Positions 7,623 to 15,476 of a stretch of DNA of 18,459 nt are shown here, one piece after another (position 1 is the stretch's first letter; the number at the start of each line of letters is the position of its first letter). Source of the stretch: Treponema sp. (GTDB lineage: Bacteria; Spirochaetota; Spirochaetia; Treponematales; Treponemataceae); the NCBI GenBank assembly GCA_024691265.1, contig JAILNT010000383.1, positions 1-18,459 of the forward strand. The letters run 5' to 3'. A model generated the notes under the pieces. That model did no database searches. It worked only from the letters and a program-made list of their open reading frames with translations, and was not told the origin of the DNA. Both the position numbers and the translations under genes were made by a program.

Positions 7623-10600
7623 TTAATTAAAATAAGATACACCTGCTTTGAATAGATTCTGACAAGTATTTACTGGAGAAATTATGTTCTTCAATAAATC
7701 TGCACTTTCACCATTCTTACCACTACCTATAGTACGTTCACTATGTCCCATTTTACCAAGAACACGGCCATCAGGACTTATAAGACCTTCTATGGCAAAT
7801 GCACTACCGTTAGGGTTATCAGGTTCGCTTACTGCAGCATTTCCATTTTCATCGACATATTGTGTAAATACCTGTCCATTTTCAAACAGTTGTTTTGCAA
7901 GGCTTTCATCAACAATGATACGACCTTCACCATGACTTACAGGTATGTAGTGTATTTTAGTATCTTCTACAATACTTGGGTCTAAAGCCCATGGAGTTTT
8001 TGCACTTACAATACGAGTTCTTACAACACGGCTAATATGACGTCCAATGCGATTAAATGTCAATGTTGGCATTTCTGCTGAAGGCTCTTTTATTTCACCA
8101 TAAGGTACAAGTCCTGTTTTTATAAGGGCCTGGAAACCATTACAGATACCAAGAATAAGTCCGTCCCTATTCTTTATAAGCTCCATAACAGAAGATGCTA
8201 TAAGAGGTGCACGCAAAACATTAGCAATAAACTTTCCGCTTCCGTCTGGTTCGTCTCCAGCACTAAAGCCTCCTGCCAATGCTAATATCTGACTTGAATC
8301 AATTGCAGTCTTTAAAGCTTCAAGAGATTCTGTCAAATCTTCCGGTGTTCTATTTCTAAGAACAAGAATCTTTGTTTCTGCACCTGCAAGATTGAAAGCA
8401 CGAGCCATGTCGTATTCACAATTTGTACCTGGGAATACAGGAATTATTACCTTAGGCTTTGCATTTCCTGTCTTATATTCAAATTTGCCAGCTGTTAAAG
8501 AAGAATGAACTTTTGTTGCCCATTCAGGGAATTTAGGTAAATCTTCTGCACCAGAAACTTCAGGGAATACTTTAGAAAGCTTTTCAGACCATACTTTTTC
8601 AAGTTCATCTATTTTCATAGATATTTCTGGGAGATGATTCAAGCCTTTTGTAGCAATTGTAATGTCATCGGTATTCTGTGTATATCCAATTCTTATAGCA
8701 GTTCCGTTTACAATTCCACTCTGAGCTTCAAGGGCAAAACCTGCTTCTACTTCAACAAGAATTGAACCGTAAAGAGGTGTAAATAAATCACTTACTGTAT
8801 CATTTACATTACGATGGAATCCCTGTGATGTGCAGCTAGTAGGAATAGCATTAATTTCTGCACCAATCTTATTACCAAAAGACATCTTAGAAATAGCTTC
8901 TGCTATACCACCTGCTCCAACAGGATACATGGCAGAGATTTTGCCAGATTTATTCAATTCATAAAGAGCTTCACTATTCTTTTTGAATGTCTCATACTCT
9001 GGTACAAGATTTTCTGTATAAGGAGTTTGAACGATATAAATCCAGTCACCACCCTTTTTGAATGAACCTGATGTGATGTTCTGAACTTCATCATGGGTTA
9101 CAGCAAAAGAAACAAGTGTATGTGGTACATTAAGGTCTTCAAATGTTCCGCTCATACTGTCTTTTCCACCGATACTTGCAGTTCCGAATGCTCTTTGTGC
9201 ATCAAGAGAACCAAGTAAGGCTGCAGCAGGATAACCCCATGTTTTATCATTTACAGCACGACCAAAGAATTCCTGGAAAGAAAGACGGCTTGTATCTGCT
9301 TTTCCTCCCATAGCTGTAATTTTTGCAAGTGAAGAAAGAACTGCAACCTGTGCACCATGCCATGGAGACCACTGAGAAACTCTTGGGTCAAAACCATAAG
9401 ACATTAAACTAACTGTTGATGTTTCCCTTGGAGAAATAACAGGAACCTTTGCAACCATACCAGCTTCTGGTGTTCCCTGATATTTTCCACCATATGGGAA
9501 AAGAACTGTAGAAGAACCAATAGAGCCGTCAAATCTTTCGCCAAGTCCCCTTTGAGAACAACAAGCTAAATCATTCAAATCAGCTTTCCATGCCTTTTTT
9601 ACAAGTTCAACATCAGGCTGTACTGTAACAGCTTTTCCAGAGCCAGAACTCTGACTTGCAAATTCTCCCAATACCTTTGAAACACTTTCTAGTGGATTTA
9701 CTAATGGAGATTTACAAGGTTCTTCTGGACTTTCAATTTTTGCCTTTGCTTCATGAGGAGCACCTGCAGTATCAAGGAAAGTACGGTCAATATCTACTAT
9801 AACCTTTCCTCTCCACTTCATAACAAGTCTGTTTGTATTCGTTACTGTTGCTACAACTACTGCATTTAAGTTCTCAGCATTAGCAGCTGCAATAAATTTA
9901 TCTACATCAGAAGGACGAACAACTACAGCCATACGTTCCTGGCTTTCAGAAATAGCAAGCTCAGTTCCATTAAGTCCTTCATACTTTCTTGGTACTACAT
10001 CAAGATTAATATCAAGACCTGGTGCAAGTTCTCCTACTGCAACAGAAACTCCTCCTGCTCCAAAGTCATTTGAACGGCGGATAATACGACTTATTTCAGG
10101 ATTACGGAATAAACGCTGAATCTTTCTTTCTTCAACGGCATTTCCTTTCTGAACTTCGGCTGCTGCTGTTGTAACAGATTTTTCAGTATGAACTTTAGAA
10201 GAGCCTGTAGCTCCTCCTATACCATCACGACCAGTTCCACCGCCTACAAGAATAACAATATCGCCATTTTCAGGTTCTTCTCTAGTTACATTTTTATATG
10301 GAGATGCTGCAACTACAGCTCCTAATTCCATACGTTTTGCAACATATCCAGGATGATAGATTTCTTCTACCTGTCCTGTTGTAAGACCTATCTGATTTCC
10401 ATAAGAAGAAAATCCCTGTGCTGCTTCACGAGTAAGTTTTATTTGAGGAAGTTTTCCGTGCAAAGTTGCAGAAAGAGGAACTGTAGGGTCAGAGGCACCA
10501 GTAACACGAAGAGATTGATATACCCAGCTTCTTCCGCTTAATGGGTCACGAATAGCTCCACCTATACAAGTTGCAGCTCCTCCGAATGGTTCTATTTCTG

Positions 10601-11648
10601 TAGGGTGATTATGAGTTTCGTTTTTAAACTGTAAAAGCCATCTTTCTGTAGCATCAGGGCTATCTGCAGAAATTGGCTTTCCATTTTCATCAGTTGTATA
10701 ATGTACATCAATAAAGATTGAGCAAGCATTGTTTTCTTCTGAAACTTCCATGTCATCAAGAAGTCCATGCTTTCTAAGATATTTACCACCTATTGTAGCC
10801 ATATCCATCAATGTAAGTTTTTTATCTTTGCGGCCTGCATAAATATCAGTATGCATAGCTTTATATTCTTCCAAAGATTTTTTTATTACTTTAGCATAAG
10901 GACCATTTTCAATCTTTATATCTTTTAATTCTGTATTAAAAGTAGTATGGCGGCAATGATCTGACCAATATGTATCCAATACTCTGATTTCAGTTTCTGT
11001 AGGATTACGATTTATACTCTTAAAGTAATCCTGAAGCCACTTCAAATCAGCATAATCCATTGCAAGTCCCATCTTTGAAATATAAGATGTAAGCTCTGCC
11101 TTTCCATACTTATTGAAGCCCTCTACGACAGGAATGTCTCCTGGCTCCTCTGTTTTCATTTCTAAGGTTTCTGGAATCTTGTCATCTGTGAGGCGTGAAT
11201 CAACCGGATTGATAAGATAATTTTCAATACGTTTCACATCATCTAATGATACTTTTCCACTTATAACAACGATTTTAGCACATCTGACTCTCGGAGTTTT
11301 ATTTCCTATAGTAACAGAACCTTTTAGACCTTCACGAAGCAAAGTCAAACACTGCTCTGCACTATCTGCCCTTTGGTCATACTGTCCAGGAAGATATTCC
11401 CAAATAATGACTGTGTCAGAAGGGTTTGTATCAACTTTTTCATAATAGACAAAATCACTCTGTGGTTCGCTAAAAATACGTACCGCAGCTGCTTTTGACA
11501 CTTCGTCAGACGTATTTTCTATGTCATAACGATTAAAATAACGCACACCAGTAACACTGGAAATGCCCAAAAAGCCTGTAATTTCTGAATAAATACGGTT
11601 AGCTTCATTTCTGAAGCCGTCCTTTCTTTCTATATAGATGCGAAACAT
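7623..11648 (-). CDS. purL: Phosphoribosylformylglycinamidine synthase, large single-chain form
   Basis: A 1341-residue enzyme that converts FGAR, glutamine and ATP to FGAM in de novo purine synthesis. All parts lie on one chain, so separate PurQ and PurS subunits are not needed. The N-terminal PurS-like region starts MFRIYIERKDGF. The linker and first synthase half contain HCRHTTF (231-237) and KNETHNHPTEIEPFGGAAT. The second synthase half contains GGKDSMSGT. The C-terminal class I glutaminase runs from about residue 1095, with IPVFPGTNCEYD, GGFSAGDE, the nucleophile in GICNGFQ (Cys1169, codon 8142-8144), SHGEGR and GHSERT. Length is typical for the large form. No Shine-Dalgarno precedes ATG 11646-11648; instead a consensus promoter sits immediately upstream, predicting a leaderless mRNA. 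The start is supported by the conserved N-terminal sequence. It is a single-gene unit with terminators on both sides. Confidence 0.97.
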   Translation of the reverse strand: MFRIYIERKDGFRNEANRIYSEITGFLGISSVTGVRYFNRYDIENTSDEVSKAAAVRIFSEPQSDFVYYEKVDTNPSDTVIIWEYLPGQYDQRADSAEQCLTLLREGLKGSVTIGNKTPRVRCAKIVVISGKVSLDDVKRIENYLINPVDSRLTDDKIPETLEMKTEEPGDIPVVEGFNKYGKAELTSYISKMGLAMDYADLKWLQDYFKSINRNPTETEIRVLDTYWSDHCRHTTFNTELKDIKIENGPYAKVIKKSLEEYKAMHTDIYAGRKDKKLTLMDMATIGGKYLRKHGLLDDMEVSEENNACSIFIDVHYTTDENGKPISADSPDATERWLLQFKNETHNHPTEIEPFGGAATCIGGAIRDPLSGRSWVYQSLRVTGASDPTVPLSATLHGKLPQIKLTREAAQGFSSYGNQIGLTTGQVEEIYHPGYVAKRMELGAVVAASPYKNVTREEPENGDIVILVGGGTGRDGIGGATGSSKVHTEKSVTTAAAEVQKGNAVEERKIQRLFRNPEISRIIRRSNDFGAGGVSVAVGELAPGLDINLDVVPRKYEGLNGTELAISESQERMAVVVRPSDVDKFIAAANAENLNAVVVATVTNTNRLVMKWRGKVIVDIDRTFLDTAGAPHEAKAKIESPEEPCKSPLVNPLESVSKVLGEFASQSSGSGKAVTVQPDVELVKKAWKADLNDLACCSQRGLGERFDGSIGSSTVLFPYGGKYQGTPEAGMVAKVPVISPRETSTVSLMSYGFDPRVSQWSPWHGAQVAVLSSLAKITAMGGKADTSRLSFQEFFGRAVNDKTWGYPAAALLGSLDAQRAFGTASIGGKDSMSGTFEDLNVPHTLVSFAVTHDEVQNITSGSFKKGGDWIYIVQTPYTENLVPEYETFKKNSEALYELNKSGKISAMYPVGAGGIAEAISKMSFGNKIGAEINAIPTSCTSQGFHRNVNDTVSDLFTPLYGSILVEVEAGFALEAQSGIVNGTAIRIGYTQNTDDITIATKGLNHLPEISMKIDELEKVWSEKLSKVFPEVSGAEDLPKFPEWATKVHSSLTAGKFEYKTGNAKPKVIIPVFPGTNCEYDMARAFNLAGAETKILVLRNRTPEDLTESLEALKTAIDSSQILALAGGFSAGDEPDGSGKFIANVLRAPLIASSVMELIKNRDGLILGICNGFQALIKTGLVPYGEIKEPSAEMPTLTFNRIGRHISRVVRTRIVSAKTPWALDPSIVEDTKIHYIPVSHGEGRIIVDESLAKQLFENGQVFTQYVDENGNAAVSEPDNPNGSAFAIEGLISPDGRVLGKMGHSERTIGSGKNGESADLLKNIISPVNTCQNLFKAGVSYFN

Positions 11649-11654
11649 GGTGCT

Positions 11655-11683
11655 ATTATAAAAGAATGCTATTTGTTATTCAA
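11655..11683 (-). promoter_or_regulatory. Strong sigma-70-type promoter abutting purL
   Basis: On the minus strand, TTGAAT (11678-11683) and a perfect TATAAT (11655-11660) are separated by exactly 17 bp. Only 6 nt lie between the -10 box and the purL ATG, so a start 7 nt after the -10 box falls on the A of the ATG (11648). No ribosome binding site fits in that space. Confidence 0.75.
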
Positions 11684-11701
11684 TCTAAAAACGCTAATTA
11701 C

Positions 11702-11730
11702 AAAAAGTGGCTGGATAAAATCCAACCACT
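11702..11730 (-). terminator. Intrinsic terminator of eno
   Basis: On the minus strand the arms (11721-11730 and 11706-11715) form a 10-bp stem, AGTGGTTGGA pairing with TCCAGCCACT through one U-G wobble, with loop TTTTA. The 3' arm is followed by a T tract (TTTT at 11702-11705 after the last paired T). On the plus strand the wobble becomes a C-A mismatch and no T tract follows, so the terminator is directional for eno. It lies about 125 nt past the eno stop. Confidence 0.8.
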
Positions 11731-11854
11731 AAAATCATGATAAACCAAAACTTTTTTAATTCCTGTCAGAGTCTTTTAAAGTCAAAGTCCCCGTCAATTA
11801 TTCATTTTCTCATATATGTTTCTCACCTGTATCTATATACCAATACTAATTCTT
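11731..11854 (-). other. Long 3' untranslated tail of eno
   Basis: About 124 bases separate the eno stop from its terminator, which is long for this compact region. I find no open frame with a ribosome binding site and no tRNA-like fold. Three AGTC or GACT-type short repeats occur around 11770-11800 but form no convincing hairpin. It could be an unremarkable 3' tail or the body of a 3'-derived small RNA; the sequence alone does not decide. Confidence 0.4.
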
Positions 11855-13150
11855 CTACTTCTTGAAATTGAAAGCTCCAAATCCTGGATATACAGCAGCC
11901 TCTCCAAGCTGTTCTTCTATACGAAGTAACTGATTGTATTTTGCTACACGTTCGCTTCTCGAAGGAGCTCCTGTTTTAATCTGACAAGTATTTAAAGCTA
12001 CTGCCAAGTCTGCAATTGTTGTATCTTCAGTTTCTCCAGAGCGATGTGATGTAATAGCAGCATAACCTGCTTTATGAGCCATCTTTATAGCTTCAAGAGT
12101 TTCTGAAACAGAACCTATCTGATTAAGCTTAATGAGAATTGCATTTCCAGCTCCAAGCGAAATTCCTTTAGAAAGACGCTCTGTATTAGTTACGAAAAGA
12201 TCGTCTCCAACAAGCTGAACTTTATCACCAAGTTCCTTTGTCATATACTGCCAGCCTTCCCAATCTTCTTCATCAAGACCATCTTCAATAGAATAAATAG
12301 GATATTTTTCAACAAGCTGTTTCCAATGTTCAACAAGCTCTTTCGATGTAAACTTTTTTCCACTCTTTGGCTGTACATATTCTCCTACTTTAGAACCTTT
12401 CCATTCGCTTGAAGCTGCGTCCATAGCCAGAACAAAATCCTTTCCTGGCTCATAACCGGCTTTCTTTATAGCTTCAAGAATAGTTTCTATTGTTTCTTCA
12501 TCGCTAGAAAGATTTGGAGCAAAGCCACCTTCATCACCTACAGAAGTAGCCAATCCTTTTGCTTTAAGTAAAGACTGCAATGCATGGAATACTTCTGTAC
12601 ACCATCTAAGACCTTCTTTAAAAGAAGGAGCTCCAGCAGGCATAATCATAAATTCCTGTGTATCTACAGTATTTGTTGCATGAGCTCCACCGTTAAGGAT
12701 ATTCATCATAGGAACAGGCATGCGATTTCCAGAAATACCACCTAAGAAACGATACAATGGAATATCAAGAGATATAGATGCAGCTCTTGCACAAGCTATA
12801 GATACTGCAAGGATTGCATTTGCTCCAAGCTTTGATTTATCTTTTGTGCCATCAGCTTTAATCATAGCAGCATCAATTGCATAGATATCAGAGGCATTTT
12901 TGCCTTTTAATGTATCATTTATAATAGTATTTATATTTTCAACAGCTTTTGATACACCCTTTCCACCAAATTTGCTTTTATCACCATCACGAAGTTCTAG
13001 AGCTTCAAATTCTCCAGTAGAAGCTCCACTAGGAGCTGTACCTAAAGCTACGGTACCATCTGCTAACCAAACTTCTGCTTCAACAGTAGGATTTCCACGT
13101 GAATCGATGATTTCACGACCAATTACTTTCTCAATCTGTAAACAATTCAT
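11855..13150 (-). CDS. eno: Enolase
   Basis: A 431-residue cytosolic glycolytic enzyme (2-phosphoglycerate to phosphoenolpyruvate, also a common RNA degradosome or surface-moonlighting protein in other bacteria). The sequence is complete: IIDSRGNPTVE near the N-terminus, APSGASTGEFEALELRDGD, SVGDEGGFAPN with catalytic Glu207, the metal-binding SIEDGLDE and GDDLFVTN, the enolase signature LIKLNQIGSVSET with Lys341, and SHRSGETEDTTIADL. Length matches the bacterial family. The start ATG 13148-13150 is preceded by GAGGT (13156-13160). It is transcribed alone, divergently from the acyl-CoA synthetase gene, with a candidate promoter at 13198-13225 and a terminator at 11702-11730. Confidence 0.98.
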   Translation of the reverse strand: MNCLQIEKVIGREIIDSRGNPTVEAEVWLADGTVALGTAPSGASTGEFEALELRDGDKSKFGGKGVSKAVENINTIINDTLKGKNASDIYAIDAAMIKADGTKDKSKLGANAILAVSIACARAASISLDIPLYRFLGGISGNRMPVPMMNILNGGAHATNTVDTQEFMIMPAGAPSFKEGLRWCTEVFHALQSLLKAKGLATSVGDEGGFAPNLSSDEETIETILEAIKKAGYEPGKDFVLAMDAASSEWKGSKVGEYVQPKSGKKFTSKELVEHWKQLVEKYPIYSIEDGLDEEDWEGWQYMTKELGDKVQLVGDDLFVTNTERLSKGISLGAGNAILIKLNQIGSVSETLEAIKMAHKAGYAAITSHRSGETEDTTIADLAVALNTCQIKTGAPSRSERVAKYNQLLRIEEQLGEAAVYPGFGAFNFKK

Positions 13151-13168
13151 CTAAAACCTCACATTTTT

Positions 13169-13186
13169 GGTTAGAACAAGCTAACC
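13169..13186 (-). promoter_or_regulatory. Hairpin in the eno 5' leader
   Basis: A perfect 6-bp inverted repeat, GGTTAG (13169-13174) and CTAACC (13181-13186), encloses a 6-nt loop. If the eno promoter below is right, this lies within the first few bases of the eno transcript and upstream of its GAGGT. It could stabilise the mRNA 5' end or be an operator; no homologue is known to me. Confidence 0.4.
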
Positions 13187-13197
13187 GATATCAGTAG

Positions 13198-13225
13198 ATT
13201 ATCATATACAGACTATTTACTTCAA
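13198..13225 (-). promoter_or_regulatory. Candidate eno promoter
   Basis: On the minus strand TTGAAG (13220-13225) is followed after 16 bp by GATAAT (13198-13203). Each box is one or two bases off consensus. The predicted start near 13191 gives a leader of about 40 nt. TATGAT three bases upstream of the -10 is an alternative. Confidence 0.45.
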
Positions 13226-13403
13226 GTAGAAAATTTCGGTAAGTAAGAAAAATAAGCATTAAAAACAAAATAAAAGGATTAAACGAAGTTAATGCAGATT
13301 CTTTTACTTAAAAGGCGATTATACAATGGTAAAATACTTTCTAATAATGATATAATCGTTTTAGAAAACTGTAGATTAAATCTCTTGAGAAAATAAGAAG
13401 TTG

Positions 13404-13432
13404 TTGCCATTTGCAAGCCTTGCAAGTATAAT
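13404..13432 (+). promoter_or_regulatory. Sigma-70-type promoter of the acyl-CoA synthetase gene
   Basis: TTGCCA (13404-13409, five of six consensus bases) and a perfect TATAAT (13427-13432) are 17 bp apart. The start should fall near 13439, giving a leader of about 50 nt before ATG 13489. The spacer holds a perfect palindrome, described separately. Confidence 0.75.
13411..13425. promoter_or_regulatory. Perfect palindrome in promoter spacer, candidate operator
   Basis: TTGCAAGCCTTGCAA is a 7+1+7 perfect inverted repeat lying wholly between the -35 and -10 boxes of the acyl-CoA synthetase promoter. It ends one base before the -10 box. A flanking pair GCCATT (13406-13411) and AATGGC (13430-13435) overlaps both boxes. 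Because it is upstream of the expected transcript start it would act as DNA, for example as the site of a dimeric repressor. No regulator gene is in the window. Confidence 0.5.
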
Positions 13433-13488
13433 GGCTTCTACATTATTTCTTTTTTTGTCATTTTGATACCCTTGTGAGGATTGCTTTT

Positions 13489-15405
13489 ATGGAACAAACG
13501 CTGCCTAAAATGTTTAGGAAAGTAGCGGAACAACATCCAGAAATTGTTGCACAATATTATCACGGACCAGATGGAAATTTCATACCGGTCACATATAAAG
13601 ATGCCTATCAGAACTCTCTTGATTTTGGAGCAGGGCTTTTAGCTCTCGGTATAAAGAGAGGGGATAGAATAGGACTTATTTCTGATAATAGAAAAGAATG
13701 GTTTCAGAGCGACATGGGACTTATGGCAATAGGTGCTATAGATGTTCCTCGTGGAAGTGACGCCATGCCAGTTGACCTTGAATATATTTTATCTTTCGTA
13801 GAATGTGATACTGTAATTGTAGAAAATGCTACACAGGTAAAAAAAATACTGGCATTAAAAGCTAAATTACCTTTAGTAAAAAGATTCATTATATTTGATT
13901 CTATTTCAGATATAGAAATAAATGCCTGTAAAAATGAAGGTATTGAAGTTTTAACTTTTTCAGAAATTCTTGAAAAAGGAAAAGAATATAGAATTGCAAA
14001 TATAAATTCTATTGAAAACGAACTTGATAAAGGTAAAAGAGATGATATTGCAGGTATAATATTTACCTCTGGCACTACAGGAACACCAAAAGGTGTAATG
14101 CTAAGCCATGGAAACTTCCTTACACAGCTCGATGAACTTCCAGAACGTATCATGTTAAATGTAGGAGATAAAGCATTACTTGTTCTCCCTGTATGGCATG
14201 TTTTCGAACGTCTTTGTGAATATGTTATTGTTATCCAGGCAGGTTCTCTATGTTACTCAAAACCTGTAGCTTCTATCCTGCTTGCTGATTTCCAAAAGAT
14301 AAATCCACACTTAATGCCAGCAGTACCTAGAGTATTTGAAGCAGTTTATGATGGTATCTACAGGAAAATGCGAAAAACAGGCGGAATTGTAAATGCCTTA
14401 TTTAATTTCTTTGTAAATATTGCAGAACTTCATTGTAGAATTGATAGAAAACTATTTAGAAAGACAGCAAGATTTGGAAACGATTATATAACATTGTGGT
14501 GGCCAGTTCTTGTATTACCATGGCTTATACTTTATCCATTGAAACTCCTTGGAGGTCCTCTAGTGTTTAATAAGATTAGAGTCCTATTAGGAAAAAACTT
14601 CAGGGCTGGTATTTCTGGAGGCGGAGCATATCCAAAAGCTATTGATGAATTCTTCTGGGCTGTTGGTATAAATGTTGTTGAAGGCTACGGACTAACAGAA
14701 ACATCTCCTGTCATAAGCGTTCGTCCAATCCCAGCACCAATATTTGGTACTGTTGGAAGTGCAATTCGCGGAGTAAATATTCGTGTTGTAGATGATAATG
14801 GAAACAGTTTGCCTCAGGGAAAAAAAGGTGTACTACAAGTACAAGGCGAAACTGTCATGAAGGGCTACTACAAACGAAATGACCTTACAGAAAAAGTTAT
14901 TTCATCAGATGGCTGGCTTGATACAGGCGATATAGCTATTCTTACCGTAAACAATGAAATTAAGCTTTTAGGAAGAAAAAAAGATACTATAGTTCTACGA
15001 GGAGGAGAAAACATCGAACCTCTGCCTATAGAACAAAAGCTTCAGGAATCACGCTATATAAATACGGCTGTTGTTGTCGGCTCTTGCAATGGTGAAGATA
15101 TGAGATATCTTTCAGCCCTTATTCTTCCAAATGAAGAAGATGTAAAGGCATTTGCAGAAGAAAATAATATTAGCTTTAATAGCTATGAATCTCTTCTAAA
15201 AAATGATGCCGTTCAAAAACTTTTTGAAAATGAAATTGCATCTCTTGTAGGTCCAAAAAACGGCTTCAAGATTTTTGAAAGAGTAGCAAGATTCACTTTC
15301 ATTACAAAGCCATTTGAAGTTGGAAAAGAATTAAGTGCAAAACAAGAAATTATGCGTTACAGAATAAGCGAAATATATAAAACAGAAATCGCTTCTATGT
15401 ATTAA
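13489..15405 (+). CDS. AMP-forming long-chain acyl-CoA synthetase (FadD/COG1022-like)
   Basis: A 638-residue adenylate-forming enzyme expected to activate long-chain fatty acids with ATP and CoA. Motifs in order: P-loop TSGTTGTPKG (193-202), SGGGAYP, GYGLTETSP (399-407), LDTGD with ribose-binding Asp481, and LGRKKDTIVLRGGENIEP at the hinge. A hydrophobic stretch at 337-353 (WWPVLVLPWLILYPLKL) could touch the membrane, as in other long-chain members. The C-terminal motif is unusual. Where the family has a catalytic lysine (the K in LTPTLKxKR), this reads ELSAKQEIMR, placing Glu620 there with Lys618 two residues before. The start is ATG 13489, eight bases after GAGGA (13476-13480); a GTG at 13474 overlaps that site and was rejected. 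It has its own promoter with a palindrome in the spacer, and it ends at the shared hairpin terminator. An acyl-ACP synthetase role cannot be excluded. Confidence 0.92.
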   Translation: MEQTLPKMFRKVAEQHPEIVAQYYHGPDGNFIPVTYKDAYQNSLDFGAGLLALGIKRGDRIGLISDNRKEWFQSDMGLMAIGAIDVPRGSDAMPVDLEYILSFVECDTVIVENATQVKKILALKAKLPLVKRFIIFDSISDIEINACKNEGIEVLTFSEILEKGKEYRIANINSIENELDKGKRDDIAGIIFTSGTTGTPKGVMLSHGNFLTQLDELPERIMLNVGDKALLVLPVWHVFERLCEYVIVIQAGSLCYSKPVASILLADFQKINPHLMPAVPRVFEAVYDGIYRKMRKTGGIVNALFNFFVNIAELHCRIDRKLFRKTARFGNDYITLWWPVLVLPWLILYPLKLLGGPLVFNKIRVLLGKNFRAGISGGGAYPKAIDEFFWAVGINVVEGYGLTETSPVISVRPIPAPIFGTVGSAIRGVNIRVVDDNGNSLPQGKKGVLQVQGETVMKGYYKRNDLTEKVISSDGWLDTGDIAILTVNNEIKLLGRKKDTIVLRGGENIEPLPIEQKLQESRYINTAVVVGSCNGEDMRYLSALILPNEEDVKAFAEENNISFNSYESLLKNDAVQKLFENEIASLVGPKNGFKIFERVARFTFITKPFEVGKELSAKQEIMRYRISEIYKTEIASMY

Positions 15406-15416
15406 TAATATAAGGA

Positions 15417-15457
15417 AAGAGCCTGTTCATTCTATTTATATGGATAAACAGGCTCTT
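15417..15457. terminator. Bidirectional hairpin terminator between convergent genes
   Basis: An 11-bp perfect stem, AAGAGCCTGTT (15417-15427) and AACAGGCTCTT (15447-15457), with a 19-nt AT-rich loop. It sits 11 nt after the acyl-CoA synthetase stop and 19 nt after the proC stop on the other strand. Flanks are T-rich in both reading directions (CTTCTTATCTT on plus, CCTTATATTATT on minus), though neither is a long T run. Confidence 0.78.
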
Positions 15458-15476
15458 CTTATCTTAGCTTATAAAA

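Larger units (their letters stand above)
13151..13488. other. Divergent control region between eno and the acyl-CoA synthetase gene
   Basis: This 338-bp region without a supported gene is very AT-rich. From left to right it holds the eno leader with its ribosome binding site, a 6-bp hairpin, a candidate eno promoter, an unassigned stretch (about 13230-13345), an isolated extended -10 TGATATAAT (13348-13356) lacking a clear -35, the acyl-CoA synthetase promoter with a palindrome between its boxes, and the GAGGA ribosome binding site of that gene. A 34-codon open frame at 13292-13396 lacks a well-spaced ribosome binding site and was not called. Confidence 0.6.

Noticed and set aside
13348..13356. 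TGATATAAT extended -10 element as a second acyl-CoA synthetase promoter
   Set aside because: There is no -35 match at a workable distance, and a much better promoter lies downstream at 13404-13432; kept only as a note in the intergenic entry.
13292..13396. A 34-codon open frame in the eno / acyl-CoA synthetase intergenic region
   Set aside because: It has only a weak GAAG close to the ATG, no recognisable product, and lies in a promoter-rich AT stretch where such frames arise by chance.
13474..13488. GTG start extending the acyl-CoA synthetase
   Set aside because: It overlaps the GAGGA ribosome binding site that serves ATG 13489 and would have no site of its own.
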